Positions 42,256 to 52,501 are shown, counted from the stretch's first letter. The stretch: 64,000 nt of DNA from Chloroflexota bacterium (GCA_021825925.1 JAKAFP010000010.1:1-64000); one strand, 5' to 3'. The notes: generated by a model from the letters alone, not told the origin. A program made the numbers and translations.

Positions 42256-43125
42256 ATGAGTTCCGTAATTTCAATGAAAGCTTTGCTCGAAAGCGGTGTC
42301 CATTTCGGCCATCGCACCAACAAATGGAATCCGTTGATGCGCCCCTACATCTTCACCGAGCGCAACGGCATCCACATCATTGACCTGCAGCAAACCGTCA
42401 AACTTTTGAACACTGCCTACAACCTGGTTCGTGACACTGTCGCCAAAGGCGGCGTGATCATGTTCATCGGCACCAAACGCCAGGCTCAGGAAACCATCGC
42501 TGAAGAAGCCATCCGCTGCGGTATGCCCTATGTGACCGAACGCTGGCTGGGCGGCATGCTGACCAACTGGTCCACCATGCTGGTTCGTATTTCAGAACTT
42601 GATCGTCTCGAAAAAATGACCGAAACCGGTGACATTCACCGTCTGACCAAAAAAGAAGGCCTGCTCATCGGACGCAGCGTCAAGAAACTTCAGACCCGCC
42701 TCTCTGGTGTGCGCACTCTCAAACGTGTTCCCGATCTGGTCTTCGTCATTGATACCGTCCGCGAACACACGGCCGTACATGAAGCCAACTTGAAAGGCAT
42801 CCCCGTGGTTGCCCTGGTGGATACCAACTGCGACCCCCGTGTGGTTGATTATGTGATCCCCTCCAATGATGATGCCATCCGCGCCATCAAACTGCTGGTT
42901 GGTAAGATCGCCGATGCAGTCATCGAAGGCAAGACCATGTACAAAGACGAAGACCAGGATGTCGTTGCTGGAGCCGAAGTTCCCCAGAGCCGGCCTGTTT
43001 CTGCAACCCCCCGTCCCCGCATGGATGAAGAATCAGACATGGACGATACCGACCTTTTGGGCGCTGCAACCCTCGCCAAAATGGGCGGCAAGGCTGACGA
43101 AGTAGAAGAAGCCACCGAAGCCTAA
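42256..43125 (+). CDS. rpsB: 30S ribosomal protein S2
   Basis: Ribosomal protein S2, required for 30S assembly and for holding S1. The N-terminal [20 protein letters not shown], then the blocks [33 protein letters not shown], and [19 protein letters not shown] through ALVDTNCDP are canonical. ATG 42256 has GGAG 8 bases before. The length, 289 aa, exceeds the usual about 250 by an acidic and Pro-rich tail after residue 240 ([16 protein letters not shown], then [12 protein letters not shown]). It heads rpsB-tsf with a terminator between tsf and pyrH. Confidence 0.96.
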   Translation: MSSVISMKALLESGVHFGHRTNKWNPLMRPYIFTERNGIHIIDLQQTVKLLNTAYNLVRDTVAKGGVIMFIGTKRQAQETIAEEAIRCGMPYVTERWLGGMLTNWSTMLVRISELDRLEKMTETGDIHRLTKKEGLLIGRSVKKLQTRLSGVRTLKRVPDLVFVIDTVREHTAVHEANLKGIPVVALVDTNCDPRVVDYVIPSNDDAIRAIKLLVGKIADAVIEGKTMYKDEDQDVVAGAEVPQSRPVSATPRPRMDEESDMDDTDLLGAATLAKMGGKADEVEEATEA

Positions 43126-43214
43126 GACCGATCAATACTTTCCTGAAAATGGAAAATAAGACTAATACGCCTGATTTGAGCGACTGAGACTGATTAGAAA
43201 AGGAACCTGAAGCA

Positions 43215-43832
43215 ATGGCAATTACAACTGAAATGATCAAAACTTTACGTGAAAGCACCGGTGCCGGCATCCTCGACTGCCGCAAGGCTCTTGAGCAATC
43301 CAATGGCGATATGAATGCCGCCCTGGATTTCTTGCGCGAAAAAGGTCTGGCCACCGCCACCAAACGATCTGCACGTGCAGCCTCTGAAGGTGTTGTTGAA
43401 CTTTATTCACACGGCAACGGCCGCGTGGGTGTCATGGTTGAACTGAACAGCGAATCCGATTTCGTCGGCCGCTCTGAAGTTTTCCGCACCCTGGCCCACG
43501 AACTTGCCCTGCAAATCGCAGCCACCTCACCCGAATTCGTTGCCGAAGCTGACATCCCCGCTTCTGTGATCGAACGTGAGACCAAGATCGCAACCGCCAA
43601 AGCCAAAGAAGACGGCAAACCGGATGCCATCATGCCCAAGATCGTTGAAGGCGCCATCAAGAAGTTCAAAGATGAATTCGTGCTTTTGAATCAAAAATAC
43701 ATCCGCGATGAATCCATCACCGTTCAAGAATTGATCAATCAAAAGATTGCCGCTTTGGGTGAAAACATCATCGTCCGACGGTTCGCCCGTTGGGCTCTCG
43801 GTGAAACCACCTCCGAAGCATCTGAAGAATAA
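43215..43832 (+). CDS. tsf: Elongation factor Ts (main copy)
   Basis: Guanine-nucleotide exchange factor for EF-Tu. The UBA-like N-terminus MAITTEMIKTLRESTGAG ILDCRKAL is standard, and the core motif is close to the canonical TDFVAR (here SDFVGR in NSESDFVGRSEVF), which inserts into EF-Tu to eject magnesium. The C-terminal part ends DESITVQELINQKIAALGENIIVRRFARW. At 205 aa it is the short bacterial form with a single core subdomain. It is 89 bases after rpsB, in the usual rpsB-tsf operon. A second, diverged copy lies at 52512-53114. Confidence 0.96.
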   Translation: MAITTEMIKTLRESTGAGILDCRKALEQSNGDMNAALDFLREKGLATATKRSARAASEGVVELYSHGNGRVGVMVELNSESDFVGRSEVFRTLAHELALQIAATSPEFVAEADIPASVIERETKIATAKAKEDGKPDAIMPKIVEGAIKKFKDEFVLLNQKYIRDESITVQELINQKIAALGENIIVRRFARWALGETTSEASEE

Positions 43833-44600
<768 letters not shown>

Positions 44601-44632
44601 GAGTTGATCGTTTTGCACATGTAATCTATTTC

Positions 44633-44668
44633 AAGCCCCCGAACTCTAAAAAAAGGATTCGGGGGCTT
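44633..44668. terminator. Terminator after pyrH, shared with the convergent DinB-like gene
   Basis: AAGCCCCCGAA (44633-44643) pairs exactly with TTCGGGGGCTT (44658-44668). The 14-base loop is A-rich. The downstream T-tract is short. Confidence 0.75.
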
Positions 44669-44673
44669 CTATG

Positions 44674-45102
44674 TTAAATCTGGTGCTCCTCGTAATGGCC
44701 AACGACATCCATGCTGAGCTGGCGCTTGATCGGGTCACTCATCAGATCCACTTCAGTGAGTGATTTGACCAACTCAAGCATTTGAAGCCGCCTGCCCTCA
44801 TAATGGGCGATCACTTCAGCCTCAGAAAGAGCCCTGACACTTGCAACGGCCTCTGCATTGAACGCATCCACATCCACATCAGGGGGTTGAAAACTCGAGT
44901 CGCGCTGGTAGACCATGATCAGCTGCATGCCGCGCTGCCACCAGGCTGCCACATGCGCCAACAAATCCGCCAACCGGGCGTACCCCTGATCTTCCAGATA
45001 TTGACGTTGTCCCTCCGCCTTGAGAGCGTTGTAACGTTCCACATAAGTTCCCCACTGCTTCGTCAAACACTTTTTTACAGTTACCAGTGAAAATTCATCC
45101 AT
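44674..45102 (-). CDS. DinB/ClbS-like four-helix protein
   Basis: A small helical protein of 142-149 aa (start at 45102 or at 45120) resembling the ClbS/DfsB and DinB superfamily. Helices contain LADLLAHVAAWWQRGM (the family's His-x-x-x-Trp position) and the C-terminal MDVVGHYEEHQI, where His residues could complete a metal site. Members act as thiol S-transferases or, in ClbS, as cyclopropane hydrolases protecting DNA; here the function is unknown. It is convergent with pyrH. Both starts have moderate ribosome sites (GGGA before 45102, GGA before 45120). Confidence 0.65.
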   Translation of the reverse strand: MDEFSLVTVKKCLTKQWGTYVERYNALKAEGQRQYLEDQGYARLADLLAHVAAWWQRGMQLIMVYQRDSSFQPPDVDVDAFNAEAVASVRALSEAEVIAHYEGRRLQMLELVKSLTEVDLMSDPIKRQLSMDVVGHYEEHQI

Positions 45103-45216
45103 AATGTTATCCCATGCCATCAAAGTCCACTGATTTTACTCCAAAACGGTACGATTATTGCACTAAAATGCAAGGTATAATAGCGCCTCATCATCTCATT
45201 TTTGGATAAATCATTC

Positions 45217-45984
45217 ATGATCCCTTTGGAAATAGAAATACTGATCGGCCTGGCGACCGGACTTGTGGTTGGAATCACTGGAGCCAGTGGTGTATTGCTG
45301 GTTGTGCCCCTATTGACAATTATACTTAACGTTCCGATGCACACAGCTGTCGGTACCAGTCTTTTCGTGGATGTGATCACCCCCCTGGTGGTGGCCTATT
45401 CCTACTATCGGCATGGTAATGTGAACCTGAAAGCCGCTTTATGGCTGGCTGTGGGAGCCATCATCGGCGCCCAGGCAGGCGCACTTGTGGCCAATGAATT
45501 TGTTCCCAGCGATCTGATGAGCAAAGGCTTTGTCTTGTTCATGATCGGCATGGCCGTTTCATTGTGGATCAAAAGCTACCGTCCGAAACGTGAAAATGCA
45601 CGGGTACGTTTGTCGGAAATGAACCACAAAAACAGGCTGATCACCTTTGGCATCGGCCTTTTGTTGGGCATCAGCAGCGGACTTTTTGGCGCGGGCGGCG
45701 GATTAATGTTCCTGCTGGTTCTGATCGTGATCCTCAAGTACCCCACCCGCCTGGCGATCGGAACCTCCTCATTGATCATGGCCATGACCGCTGCTTCAGG
45801 CACAGTCGGTTATGCCATCCAGGGTAACGTGGATTTCCAGACCGGCATCATCATAGCCATCGCTGCAGTTGGCAGCGGTCTATTGGGCGCAAGGATCGTC
45901 AATAAAGTGGATGAGAAAATCCTCAACCGCATCGTCGGCACGGTTTTCGGTGTGATCGGGATTGCCATGTATTTCTTGAAGTAA
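45217..45984 (+). CDS. TauE/SafE family anion permease
   Basis: Integral membrane protein (255 aa) of the sulfite exporter TauE/SafE family. Two homologous halves each start with a glycine-rich helix: LATGLVVGITGASGVLLVVPLL (N) and LLLGISSGLFGAGGGLMFLLVLI (C). About eight helices are seen. Members move sulfite, sulfoacetate or other organic anions; the substrate is not predictable. A TTG at 45202 is upstream; ATG 45217 (MIPLEIEILIG) is the better start. It may link to the cysteine/sulfur genes at 36.8 kb only by theme. It ends with a strong terminator. Confidence 0.85.
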   Translation: MIPLEIEILIGLATGLVVGITGASGVLLVVPLLTIILNVPMHTAVGTSLFVDVITPLVVAYSYYRHGNVNLKAALWLAVGAIIGAQAGALVANEFVPSDLMSKGFVLFMIGMAVSLWIKSYRPKRENARVRLSEMNHKNRLITFGIGLLLGISSGLFGAGGGLMFLLVLIVILKYPTRLAIGTSSLIMAMTAASGTVGYAIQGNVDFQTGIIIAIAAVGSGLLGARIVNKVDEKILNRIVGTVFGVIGIAMYFLK

Positions 45985-46007
45985 ATTGTTTCAGTAAATC
46001 CACATGG

Positions 46008-46034
46008 AGCCGGGTTTTGGAACCCGGCTTTTTT
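46008..46034 (+). terminator. Intrinsic terminator after the TauE gene
   Basis: AGCCGGGTT (46008-46016) pairs with AACCCGGCT (46021-46029), followed by TTTTTT. Confidence 0.93.
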
Positions 46035-46104
46035 GTTACTATTTTTATAGGCCGTTATATACTTAATATGCGATTTATTCCTTAGTCTCAGAAAGGATTT
46101 CAAT

Positions 46105-46773
46105 ATGCCACTTCACCTCTTTCTTGTACCGGTGAACATTATTCTGATTGTCATCTATCTGATTGCGCGTAATCGCGAAAACCTGAGATTGACAGCCTGG
46201 ATTCAACCTCTTACCACTTTTCTTTCCATCGGAATTGCCGCATTAAGTTTGCTTAACCGTGACACTAATACAGCTTATACGGTCTGGATCCTGATCGGGT
46301 TGGCACTTTGTTTTGCGGCTGATATTTTCAATATTGACATGAACAATGACAAAATTTTCTATGCCGGGATTGCCTGTTTCATCGTGGCATACCTGGAATA
46401 TGCCATCACCTATACCCGCTTTAATAACGGTTTTCATCGCCAAGACATCATGATCGGGATTATTTTTGTTGCCATTTATGGACTTTTGATAGCTATATAT
46501 TGGAAAGGTCTAGGGAAATACAAATTGCCAGTCATGATCTATGGTTTGTTCATGCCATTCATGGTCACCCGAGCAATATCCACCCTCTCGGGAGGAGTCT
46601 TCCCATTAACCGCTGCAGTTCTGGTGACCGCAGGCAGTTTGATGCTATTTTTAGGCGATGTTGAATATGGCATGCAGCGTTTCTATAAACCGGGCAAATT
46701 CACAGTCGGCCCCATTTGCTATGCCGGCGGACAATTGTTGATCGCATTAAGTTGCGCTTACTTCATTTCATAG
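46105..46773 (+). CDS. YhhN family membrane protein (TMEM86/lysoplasmalogenase-like)
   Basis: A 222-residue membrane protein with seven or eight helices matching the YhhN/TMEM86 family; the animal members hydrolyse lysoplasmalogens. Typical traits are the polar residues in helices 2-3 (WIQPLTTFLSIG), LALCFAADIFNID with the acidic pair in the membrane, and a late LFLGDVEYG. The KPL signature of the family is replaced here by QPL. AAGG lies 8 bases before the ATG. The adjacent transporter gene overlaps in another frame if its longest form is used, but its better start (46788) lies 14 bases beyond this stop. Confidence 0.78.
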   Translation: MPLHLFLVPVNIILIVIYLIARNRENLRLTAWIQPLTTFLSIGIAALSLLNRDTNTAYTVWILIGLALCFAADIFNIDMNNDKIFYAGIACFIVAYLEYAITYTRFNNGFHRQDIMIGIIFVAIYGLLIAIYWKGLGKYKLPVMIYGLFMPFMVTRAISTLSGGVFPLTAAVLVTAGSLMLFLGDVEYGMQRFYKPGKFTVGPICYAGGQLLIALSCAYFIS

Positions 46774-46787
46774 TGACGGAGCAAAAA

Positions 46788-48140
46788 GTGAATAATAAAC
46801 TTTCTTTTAGATCGAAACTTGGATTTGGCGTAGGTGAATTCAGCAGCAGTATCTTTTTTACGTTAACGTCCTTTTGGTTGATGAATTTCTTGACAGATGA
46901 AGTGCGCATCAGCGCAGCCATCGCCGGAACCGCTTTACTGGTTGGAAAAATATGGGACGCAGTGATCGATCCGTTCATCGGATATTTCTCTGATAAAACC
47001 AAATCTCGCTGGGGACGCAGGCGACCTTACCTGTTGTTTTTCGCCATCCCCTTTGGCGCAGCGTTTGTATTGATGTTCCGCAATCCCGATATTGCCAGCC
47101 AGGGTGGAAAATTCGTTTGGGCAATGCTGACCTACATCTTTTTCTGCACAGTTTATTCCTTCACCAACATTCCCTATAACGCCCTTCTGCCTGAGATGAC
47201 CACGGATTATAACGAACGTACCAACATCTCGGGGTTCAAGCAATTGTTTGCGGTCATCGGCACCCTGCTGGGAGCCGGTGCCGCCATGCCCATTATGGCC
47301 ATGTTTGCGGGCCGCACTGCTGGATTCATCGGCATGTCTGCCATCTTTGGTTTTCTCGCTTCCCTCTCATTGATCATCACCTTTTTTAGTGTCAAAGAGC
47401 CAAAGGTCCAGGAGAGTCAAAAAAACGGAAACGTGATCGGCTCACTTAAAGACGTCTTTTCAAATAAACCCTATCTCCTGATCTTGACCACCTGGTTCGC
47501 AAACTCCACCGCAGTGGCCATCATGCAAACCATGTTGATCTATTACTACAAATACCTGATCGGCAATGCCGATTCCGTCACCCTGGCAATGATCACCTTG
47601 TTGATCATGACCATGGTCACCATTCCTCTGTGGGTATGGTTATGCAAGAAAATCGGCAAGAAAGTCGCCTACATCAGCGGCATGACCCTGACCCTCGCGG
47701 CCGTGTTAACCTTCGCGTTTATCGCAGATAAACTGGGCCACATTCCCGCCCTGATCCTGATGGCGTTGGCAGGTATCGGTTTTGCTTCTCATTACGTCGC
47801 ACCCTGGGCGATCGTACCCGACACAATGGAACACGGCTATGCTGAAACCGGTAGACGCAGTGAAGGTGTTTATTACAGTGTATGGACCTTTGTGATCGCA
47901 CTGGGCGGCGCCCTGGCTGGGTTCCTGGTTGGGCAAGGTCTGGATCTTTTTGGTTATGTACCAGATGTCACGCAATCAGTGCAATCCGTTTTAGGGATAC
48001 GCCTTTTGATCGGCGTACTGCCCGGATTTTTCATCCTGATCGCCAATATTGTGCTATTGATCTATCCCCTCAATAAAAAGAAGTATGAGCAGGTGCTTGA
48101 GAAGATCAAAGTGATGGAAGCAGGCAAGGAGGTGCAATGA
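46788..48140 (+). CDS. GPH-type (MelB-like) MFS transporter
   Basis: Twelve-helix cation-coupled symporter of the glycoside-pentoside-hexuronide family (450 aa). The first half carries LTDEVRISAAIAGTALLVGKIWDAVIDP and then FSDKTKSRWGRRRPYLL, the MelB cation/sugar region. The second half includes YSVWTFVIALGGALAGFLVG. GTG 46788 with ACGGAG 6 bases upstream is the likely start; the frame from 46716 extends into the yhhN-like gene. It overlaps the next gene by 4 bases (ATGA), so transporter and FAD oxidoreductase are translated together. The cargo could be a lipid or sugar; MFSD2-like lipid carriers belong to the same family. Confidence 0.87.
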   Translation: MNNKLSFRSKLGFGVGEFSSSIFFTLTSFWLMNFLTDEVRISAAIAGTALLVGKIWDAVIDPFIGYFSDKTKSRWGRRRPYLLFFAIPFGAAFVLMFRNPDIASQGGKFVWAMLTYIFFCTVYSFTNIPYNALLPEMTTDYNERTNISGFKQLFAVIGTLLGAGAAMPIMAMFAGRTAGFIGMSAIFGFLASLSLIITFFSVKEPKVQESQKNGNVIGSLKDVFSNKPYLLILTTWFANSTAVAIMQTMLIYYYKYLIGNADSVTLAMITLLIMTMVTIPLWVWLCKKIGKKVAYISGMTLTLAAVLTFAFIADKLGHIPALILMALAGIGFASHYVAPWAIVPDTMEHGYAETGRRSEGVYYSVWTFVIALGGALAGFLVGQGLDLFGYVPDVTQSVQSVLGIRLLIGVLPGFFILIANIVLLIYPLNKKKYEQVLEKIKVMEAGKEVQ

Positions 48141-49648
48141 GAATAGCCGTTATCGGTAGCGGAATTGCCGGGTTGACTGCAGGCCTGACTCTGGCGAAAA
48201 AGGGTTGCCAGGTGGAGCTTTTTGAACAATCCGCACGGATAGGCGGCGTCACCGGCGGAATGGAAGCCGAGGGCTTCGAGTGGGACTACGGACAGCTGGT
48301 GGTCGAAGGTTTTGGCAAGGATGAACCCATTGGGAGGATCCTTGACGAACTTGGCGTGCTGGATAAACTCCAAATGGTGCATGACGAACGCGAGTATGAT
48401 TTCCCCGATTTCAAAATCAGGGTGCCCGAAGAATACGGTGGCATCCAATGGCGCATGGACCTGCTCAAACAGATGTTCCCGGAAGAATCTAACGGGTTGG
48501 ATGCCTATTGGAAGGATTATGTGCGCTTCACGCGCCTGGTTACACTGGGTGGCCGCATGGAAAAAGAAGGGCTGGGCACCAAGATCGCTTTTTATCTGAC
48601 ACTACTACCCTTCCTGCCCAAAATGAACTGGAGCGCGGAAAAGTTGATGGGGCATTATTTCAAGTCGGAAAAATTGAAGTGCGTGTTCATGTCCATTCTG
48701 GCAGATTTTTTTACTCCCCCCTCTAAATTTCCCGGTCTGGGAATATTCACCCTCAACGGTGAGATCACCTTCGAAAAGCGAATGCCCCCGCAGCTAGCCA
48801 AAAACGCGGTCATGACCCGTTTCTATTCGCTCATCGGTGGATTAAAGACGCTGATCAATGCCTTGGCCGACGAGATTGAATCCGCAGGTGGAAAGATCCA
48901 TACCCAGTGTGCCATAGAAAAGATATTGGTCAAGGACGGAAAAGCCTGCGGAGTCATAGACCAGAACGGAATCTTGCATGAATGCGACCAGGTGATCGCC
49001 TCTGGGGGAGCAAAAGAGCTCTTTACGCAACTGCTGCCTGCCAACTGCCTGCCGGATGGATTTGTTGACAAGGTGCTCACCATTCCGCTGATGGACTCAG
49101 TCTTCATGATCCACCTGGGTGTGAACTACGACCCCTCAGATGTATTGAACACTGTCTGCACGTATTTCTACGGCTCATATGACATTGAAGGCGAGGTCAT
49201 CCGCGCCAAGCAGGGGCTTTACCACGAAGGCGCTGCCGGTTTTGTCGTTCACTTCCCAAGTTTGCGGTCGCCGCGGATGGCGCCTGAAGGCAGGCACGCA
49301 CTGACCATCTATACCATCTGCCCTGACAAACTGGCTTCAGGCGATTGGGAGGCTGATAAAGAAAAATATGCCGACAGCCTGCTGGCTTGCGCCGAGAAAA
49401 AGATGCCCGGCTTGCGCAGCCACATCGTCACCCAACGCATTTTGACCCCGGTGGATTTTCGCAAGCTGACACATCTGGATCATCACGCCTTTGGCGGATT
49501 GGCTCCGGTGATGAACGCCTGGAAGATCCCGCACAAGACCCCTGTGCAGGGGTTGTGGTTCATTGGTGCCCAAAGTGAAAGCGGCGGCGGGATCAACAAC
49601 GTGCTGCCAAGCGCATATAAAATTGCTAAACGAGTGATTAGGGATTAG
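48137..49648 (+). CDS. FAD-dependent oxidoreductase of the phytoene desaturase/RetSat type
   Basis: A 503-residue flavoprotein with the N-terminal dinucleotide site IAVIGSGIAGLTAGLTLAKKG and the GGVTGGM loop. The C-terminal family block GLWFIGAQSESGGGINNVLPSAYKIAKRV is the amine-oxidase/CrtI-type FAD contact. The middle is lipophilic, as in carotenoid desaturases/isomerases and retinol saturase. It probably oxidises or saturates a hydrophobic polyene or lipid. Together with a GPH transporter and a YhhN-like protein it suggests a small lipid-processing unit. No carotenoid synthesis gene is nearby, so the substrate is open. Confidence 0.75.
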   Translation: MRIAVIGSGIAGLTAGLTLAKKGCQVELFEQSARIGGVTGGMEAEGFEWDYGQLVVEGFGKDEPIGRILDELGVLDKLQMVHDEREYDFPDFKIRVPEEYGGIQWRMDLLKQMFPEESNGLDAYWKDYVRFTRLVTLGGRMEKEGLGTKIAFYLTLLPFLPKMNWSAEKLMGHYFKSEKLKCVFMSILADFFTPPSKFPGLGIFTLNGEITFEKRMPPQLAKNAVMTRFYSLIGGLKTLINALADEIESAGGKIHTQCAIEKILVKDGKACGVIDQNGILHECDQVIASGGAKELFTQLLPANCLPDGFVDKVLTIPLMDSVFMIHLGVNYDPSDVLNTVCTYFYGSYDIEGEVIRAKQGLYHEGAAGFVVHFPSLRSPRMAPEGRHALTIYTICPDKLASGDWEADKEKYADSLLACAEKKMPGLRSHIVTQRILTPVDFRKLTHLDHHAFGGLAPVMNAWKIPHKTPVQGLWFIGAQSESGGGINNVLPSAYKIAKRVIRD

Positions 49649-49670
49649 TGATTAGGAATTAGCGGATCAA

Positions 49671-49725
49671 TAATGAGTAATCAGGTCTGAGGTTTTCCTC
49701 ATTACTGATTACTCATTACTTTTTA
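49671..49725 (+). terminator. Long terminator-like hairpin built from the AGTAATCAG repeat
   Basis: TAATGAGTAATCAG (49671-49684) pairs perfectly with CTGATTACTCATTA (49705-49718). An inner GAGG/CCTC stem with loop TTTT (49689-49700) extends it, and CTTTTTAA follows. The left arm belongs to a dispersed repeat also found near 52357 and 58932. It separates two convergent genes. Confidence 0.8.
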
Positions 49726-49731
49726 ATTGGT

Positions 49732-51288
49732 TTACTTCATCAAGGAATAAGTCAACATGCCGTCGTCAAATTGGACGGGACGCGGGCCATTGGTGTCATC
49801 ACGGCCATACCAGACCGTCTGGCTGCCCAGGGTTTGCTTCCAGGTCTTGAACTCGCCAGCAGGCAGATTGAGGGTTTCTTCGCCGATCAGGTGGATAACC
49901 TCATCCTGCACAAGGGTGACGCTCTGCTGCGCGTCATTATCCCATCGGGATAGATATACGTAAGGCGACTTGAAGAAGGGTCCGCCTGTGCCGTCTAAAG
50001 CGTTGACCTTCCAAGCCCACTCCCAATCCATCAGGTATTTGTCAGGCAAAACCGCGGACTTTTCAATGCCGGAAGCAGAAGTCACCAGGCTGCCGTCTTT
50101 GAGGAAAGCTGAGAAAGTTCCACCGCTGGAGCTGATCATCTCGTAGGAATACGCTTGAAGATCAAAGGCATCGCTCCAGGTGACGGCCAGTTTGGCCGTG
50201 TGGCCTTCATCAATCCACGTGCTGTTGTCTTTTTTGACTTCGTAGGCCTCAATCTCGCTGTCACAGGCCAGGGTAAAAGTCTCACCCTGCGGGGTGATGG
50301 TGCAATCCATTTCCCCAACCACATCTCCGGCACGGTTGACGGCCTGGTAACGGCTCTCAACGGGGGCGGTGATCATGGGCGGGTTGAACTTGAGGGTGGT
50401 GTTAGCTGTGGCGCCGGATAACTGGGCTGCCAGGGTGGCGCCAACCACAACGGCATACAGGATGCCGGCCACGATCAGGGTCCAGTATTTCTTGAACCAA
50501 CCGGCAGGCGCTTCTTCTACGGGTTCATAGGCTTCGGGTTTGGTCTGCAAGCGGATGAAGATGAAGAGCAGCACGAGGGTGACGGCCAGTCCTCCCCCAA
50601 GGATCCAGTAGTTGCTCAACAACGTGGTGGGGAATTTGCTGCCACTAAGTGCCAAAATGGTTATGGTGGCAGCAAAGCCATTCATACCAAAATGGACCAG
50701 CATGGTGCTGAAGATGGAACGGGAGCGCCAGGCGATATAACCGATCAGGAAGGCGACCGGCAGCAGACCGGGCAGGCCTGAGAGACGGAAGTGGTAGAAG
50801 GCAAACATCAGCGCGGGAACCGCAATGGCAAACCAGGTGGATTTGCGCTGCTCATACGAACTCTGGATGGCGCCGCGGAAGAGGATCTCTTCACAAATGG
50901 GCGCGGAAATGGCGATGGCCACAAAATAAAGCAGGTATTGCAGGGTGCTTTGCGGCATGGCGGCCTGCCCAAGATCCACGGAGGGTAAACCGGTAAGGTT
51001 GGCCATGACCAGTTCGATCAATACGCTGAAGAGGTAGGTAAACACACCCAGGAGCAGGCTGACCACGGCTACCGGCAGGCTAATGCGGTTGAGGCGCAGG
51101 CCTTCCTTGAGGGGGACTTTTCTGGCACGTAAAAAGAGGATGGCAGGCAGGGCGATCAGCACCACTTCGGTGGCGATCAATCCCCATGAGAGATGAAGCA
51201 TTTGAACAGTGGAGCCAACGAGGATGACTAGCAGCATGGTCACCAAATAGAGCAGGTTGGCGGAAGTAATGGAAAGCGACTTTTTCAT
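49732..51288 (-). CDS. CPBP (CAAX-like) membrane protease fused to a soluble DUF3108-like domain
   Basis: Two-part protein of about 518 aa. The first 270 residues form eight or so helices with the CPBP/Abi motifs: EEILFRG (EExxxR), FAFYHF (FxxxH) and HFGMN (HxxxN), the glutamyl intramembrane protease active site. The last 230 residues, after a ninth helix (YWTLIVAGILYAVVVGATLA), are extracellular beta-rich and end WYGRDDTNGPRPVQFDDGMLTYSLMK, like DUF3108/LolA-type sheets that handle lipids. The start is put at 51288 (MKKSLSITSANLL); 51345 would add 19 residues. It is alone in its orientation and may act on surface lipoproteins or peptides. The fusion is uncommon as far as I recall. Confidence 0.75.
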   Translation of the reverse strand: MKKSLSITSANLLYLVTMLLVILVGSTVQMLHLSWGLIATEVVLIALPAILFLRARKVPLKEGLRLNRISLPVAVVSLLLGVFTYLFSVLIELVMANLTGLPSVDLGQAAMPQSTLQYLLYFVAIAISAPICEEILFRGAIQSSYEQRKSTWFAIAVPALMFAFYHFRLSGLPGLLPVAFLIGYIAWRSRSIFSTMLVHFGMNGFAATITILALSGSKFPTTLLSNYWILGGGLAVTLVLLFIFIRLQTKPEAYEPVEEAPAGWFKKYWTLIVAGILYAVVVGATLAAQLSGATANTTLKFNPPMITAPVESRYQAVNRAGDVVGEMDCTITPQGETFTLACDSEIEAYEVKKDNSTWIDEGHTAKLAVTWSDAFDLQAYSYEMISSSGGTFSAFLKDGSLVTSASGIEKSAVLPDKYLMDWEWAWKVNALDGTGGPFFKSPYVYLSRWDNDAQQSVTLVQDEVIHLIGEETLNLPAGEFKTWKQTLGSQTVWYGRDDTNGPRPVQFDDGMLTYSLMK

Positions 51289-51405
51289 TTCGAGAAACCC
51301 CAATGGTATGGAATGTGACGGCATGACGCCAATATAAATACGCAAATCAGGGCAATTAGTTGCGATTTACAACCTGACCGCTCATTCGAGCGGTCAGGAG
51401 TGTGT

Positions 51406-52332
51406 CTAGGCTTTGCGGTGATACTGGACGAACTCGCGGGTGCGGCTCATGCCGCTGCGCTCATAAAACTCCACGGCCTTCGGGTTGAGCGAGACCACGC
51501 CCAGCGCCACGGTGGGGATATCCTTCTGCCCAGCCAGGGCGAAAACCTGCTTCAAGAGCAGCGAACCGATCCCCTGCCCCTGCAGCTCTTTTGAGACCGC
51601 CAGCTCTTTGAGCCAGATGCGCGATTCTTCGTCGTAGCAGATGGCGGCGCCTACAAGTTTGCCCTCCAGATGCAGCATCAAGAACAGTTCGGGGTCGTAC
51701 CGGCCGCCGCGGAAGATCTGTTTGTGCCAGTCTTCAAAGGAGAGCGGCTGCACACCCTGCCAGTCGAAGGCCGCGGTGATCAGGTCATGCAGTGGGTGTT
51801 CGTCCGCGGGGGTGATGGGGGCAAGGGTGAACCCTGCCGGCCATTCAGACGCCGGGTGGGGTTTTGTGAAATCCATCTGCATGCGGTAGTGGAACTTTTC
51901 GACCGTGAAGCCGCGCGATTCATAGGCAGCACGGTTGCTTTGGTTCAACCCGTTGGCAAAGGCGGTGAGAATGCAATCCGGCTGGCTGGCGCCTGAGCGG
52001 ACGAGTGTGACAAAACACTCCACGGCCAGATCGAGCAGGGCTTCTGCCAGCCCCTGAGGGGAACGGCCGGTATGCAGGTAAAGGTCAAGATAGCGCCGGT
52101 CGTTGAACTCATCCGAGAGCAACGCGTAGCCGGTCAGTTCGCCGGCATCATTGGAGGCGATCCAGGCGTCGGCGGCAAGATCCGCCTCGGACCATTGGTC
52201 AGCCAGGTCGTCTTTATCTGAATCCTCTTCGCCGTACTCAGCAATGTCAGATTCGATCATGAAGTTGAAAACCCGGTCGAGATCGTCGGGGGAGGGATGT
52301 TGCAGATTAAAAGATAAAGAATCCGCTTTCAT
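51406..52332 (-). CDS. Tandem GNAT acetyltransferase
   Basis: A 308-residue protein with two GNAT folds. The N-terminal half is degenerate (FMIESDIAEYGEEDSD). The C-terminal half (about 165-308) keeps the acetyl-CoA site: KELAVSKELQGQGIGSLLLKQ with the QGQGIGS loop, then ALGVVSLNPKAVEFYERSGM. This two-GNAT layout resembles mycothiol synthase and related small-molecule acetyltransferases. It sits at the edge of the repeat-rich region; the ATG follows AAGGAT. The substrate is unknown. Confidence 0.78.
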   Translation of the reverse strand: MKADSLSFNLQHPSPDDLDRVFNFMIESDIAEYGEEDSDKDDLADQWSEADLAADAWIASNDAGELTGYALLSDEFNDRRYLDLYLHTGRSPQGLAEALLDLAVECFVTLVRSGASQPDCILTAFANGLNQSNRAAYESRGFTVEKFHYRMQMDFTKPHPASEWPAGFTLAPITPADEHPLHDLITAAFDWQGVQPLSFEDWHKQIFRGGRYDPELFLMLHLEGKLVGAAICYDEESRIWLKELAVSKELQGQGIGSLLLKQVFALAGQKDIPTVALGVVSLNPKAVEFYERSGMSRTREFVQYHRKA

Positions 52333-52344
52333 GGGGCATCCTTT

Positions 52345-52392
52345 CAGGGATAATCGGTGATTAGTGAAAAGTAATGAGTAATCAGGGATAAT
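52345..52392. repeat. AGTAATCAG-type repeat flanked by 10-bp direct repeats
   Basis: GTGATTAGTG (from 52357) leading to GAGTAATCAGG (ending 52386) repeats the motif seen at 49671 and 58932. It is bracketed by two copies of CAGGGATAAT (52345-52354 and 52383-52392), which could be a target-site duplication or a copy-number slip. Confidence 0.6.
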
Positions 52393-52480
52393 GCGAAAGG
52401 GTTACAGAACCATTGGAGGATCCTTTTGTTAGTCGGAATGAAATGATTATAAGGGAGAATTGTGCGGAATGTAATGCTGC

Positions 52481-52501
52481 GGGCAGGTCATGGACCTGCC
52501 C
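52481..52501. repeat. Palindrome of the GGGC...GCCCCTAC repeat family
   Basis: GGGCAGGTC (52481-52489) pairs with GACCTGCCC (52493-52501) and is followed by the constant CTACA tail. Same family as the palindromes between 53.9 and 55.8 kb. It lies just past the stop of the second tsf gene. Confidence 0.75.
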
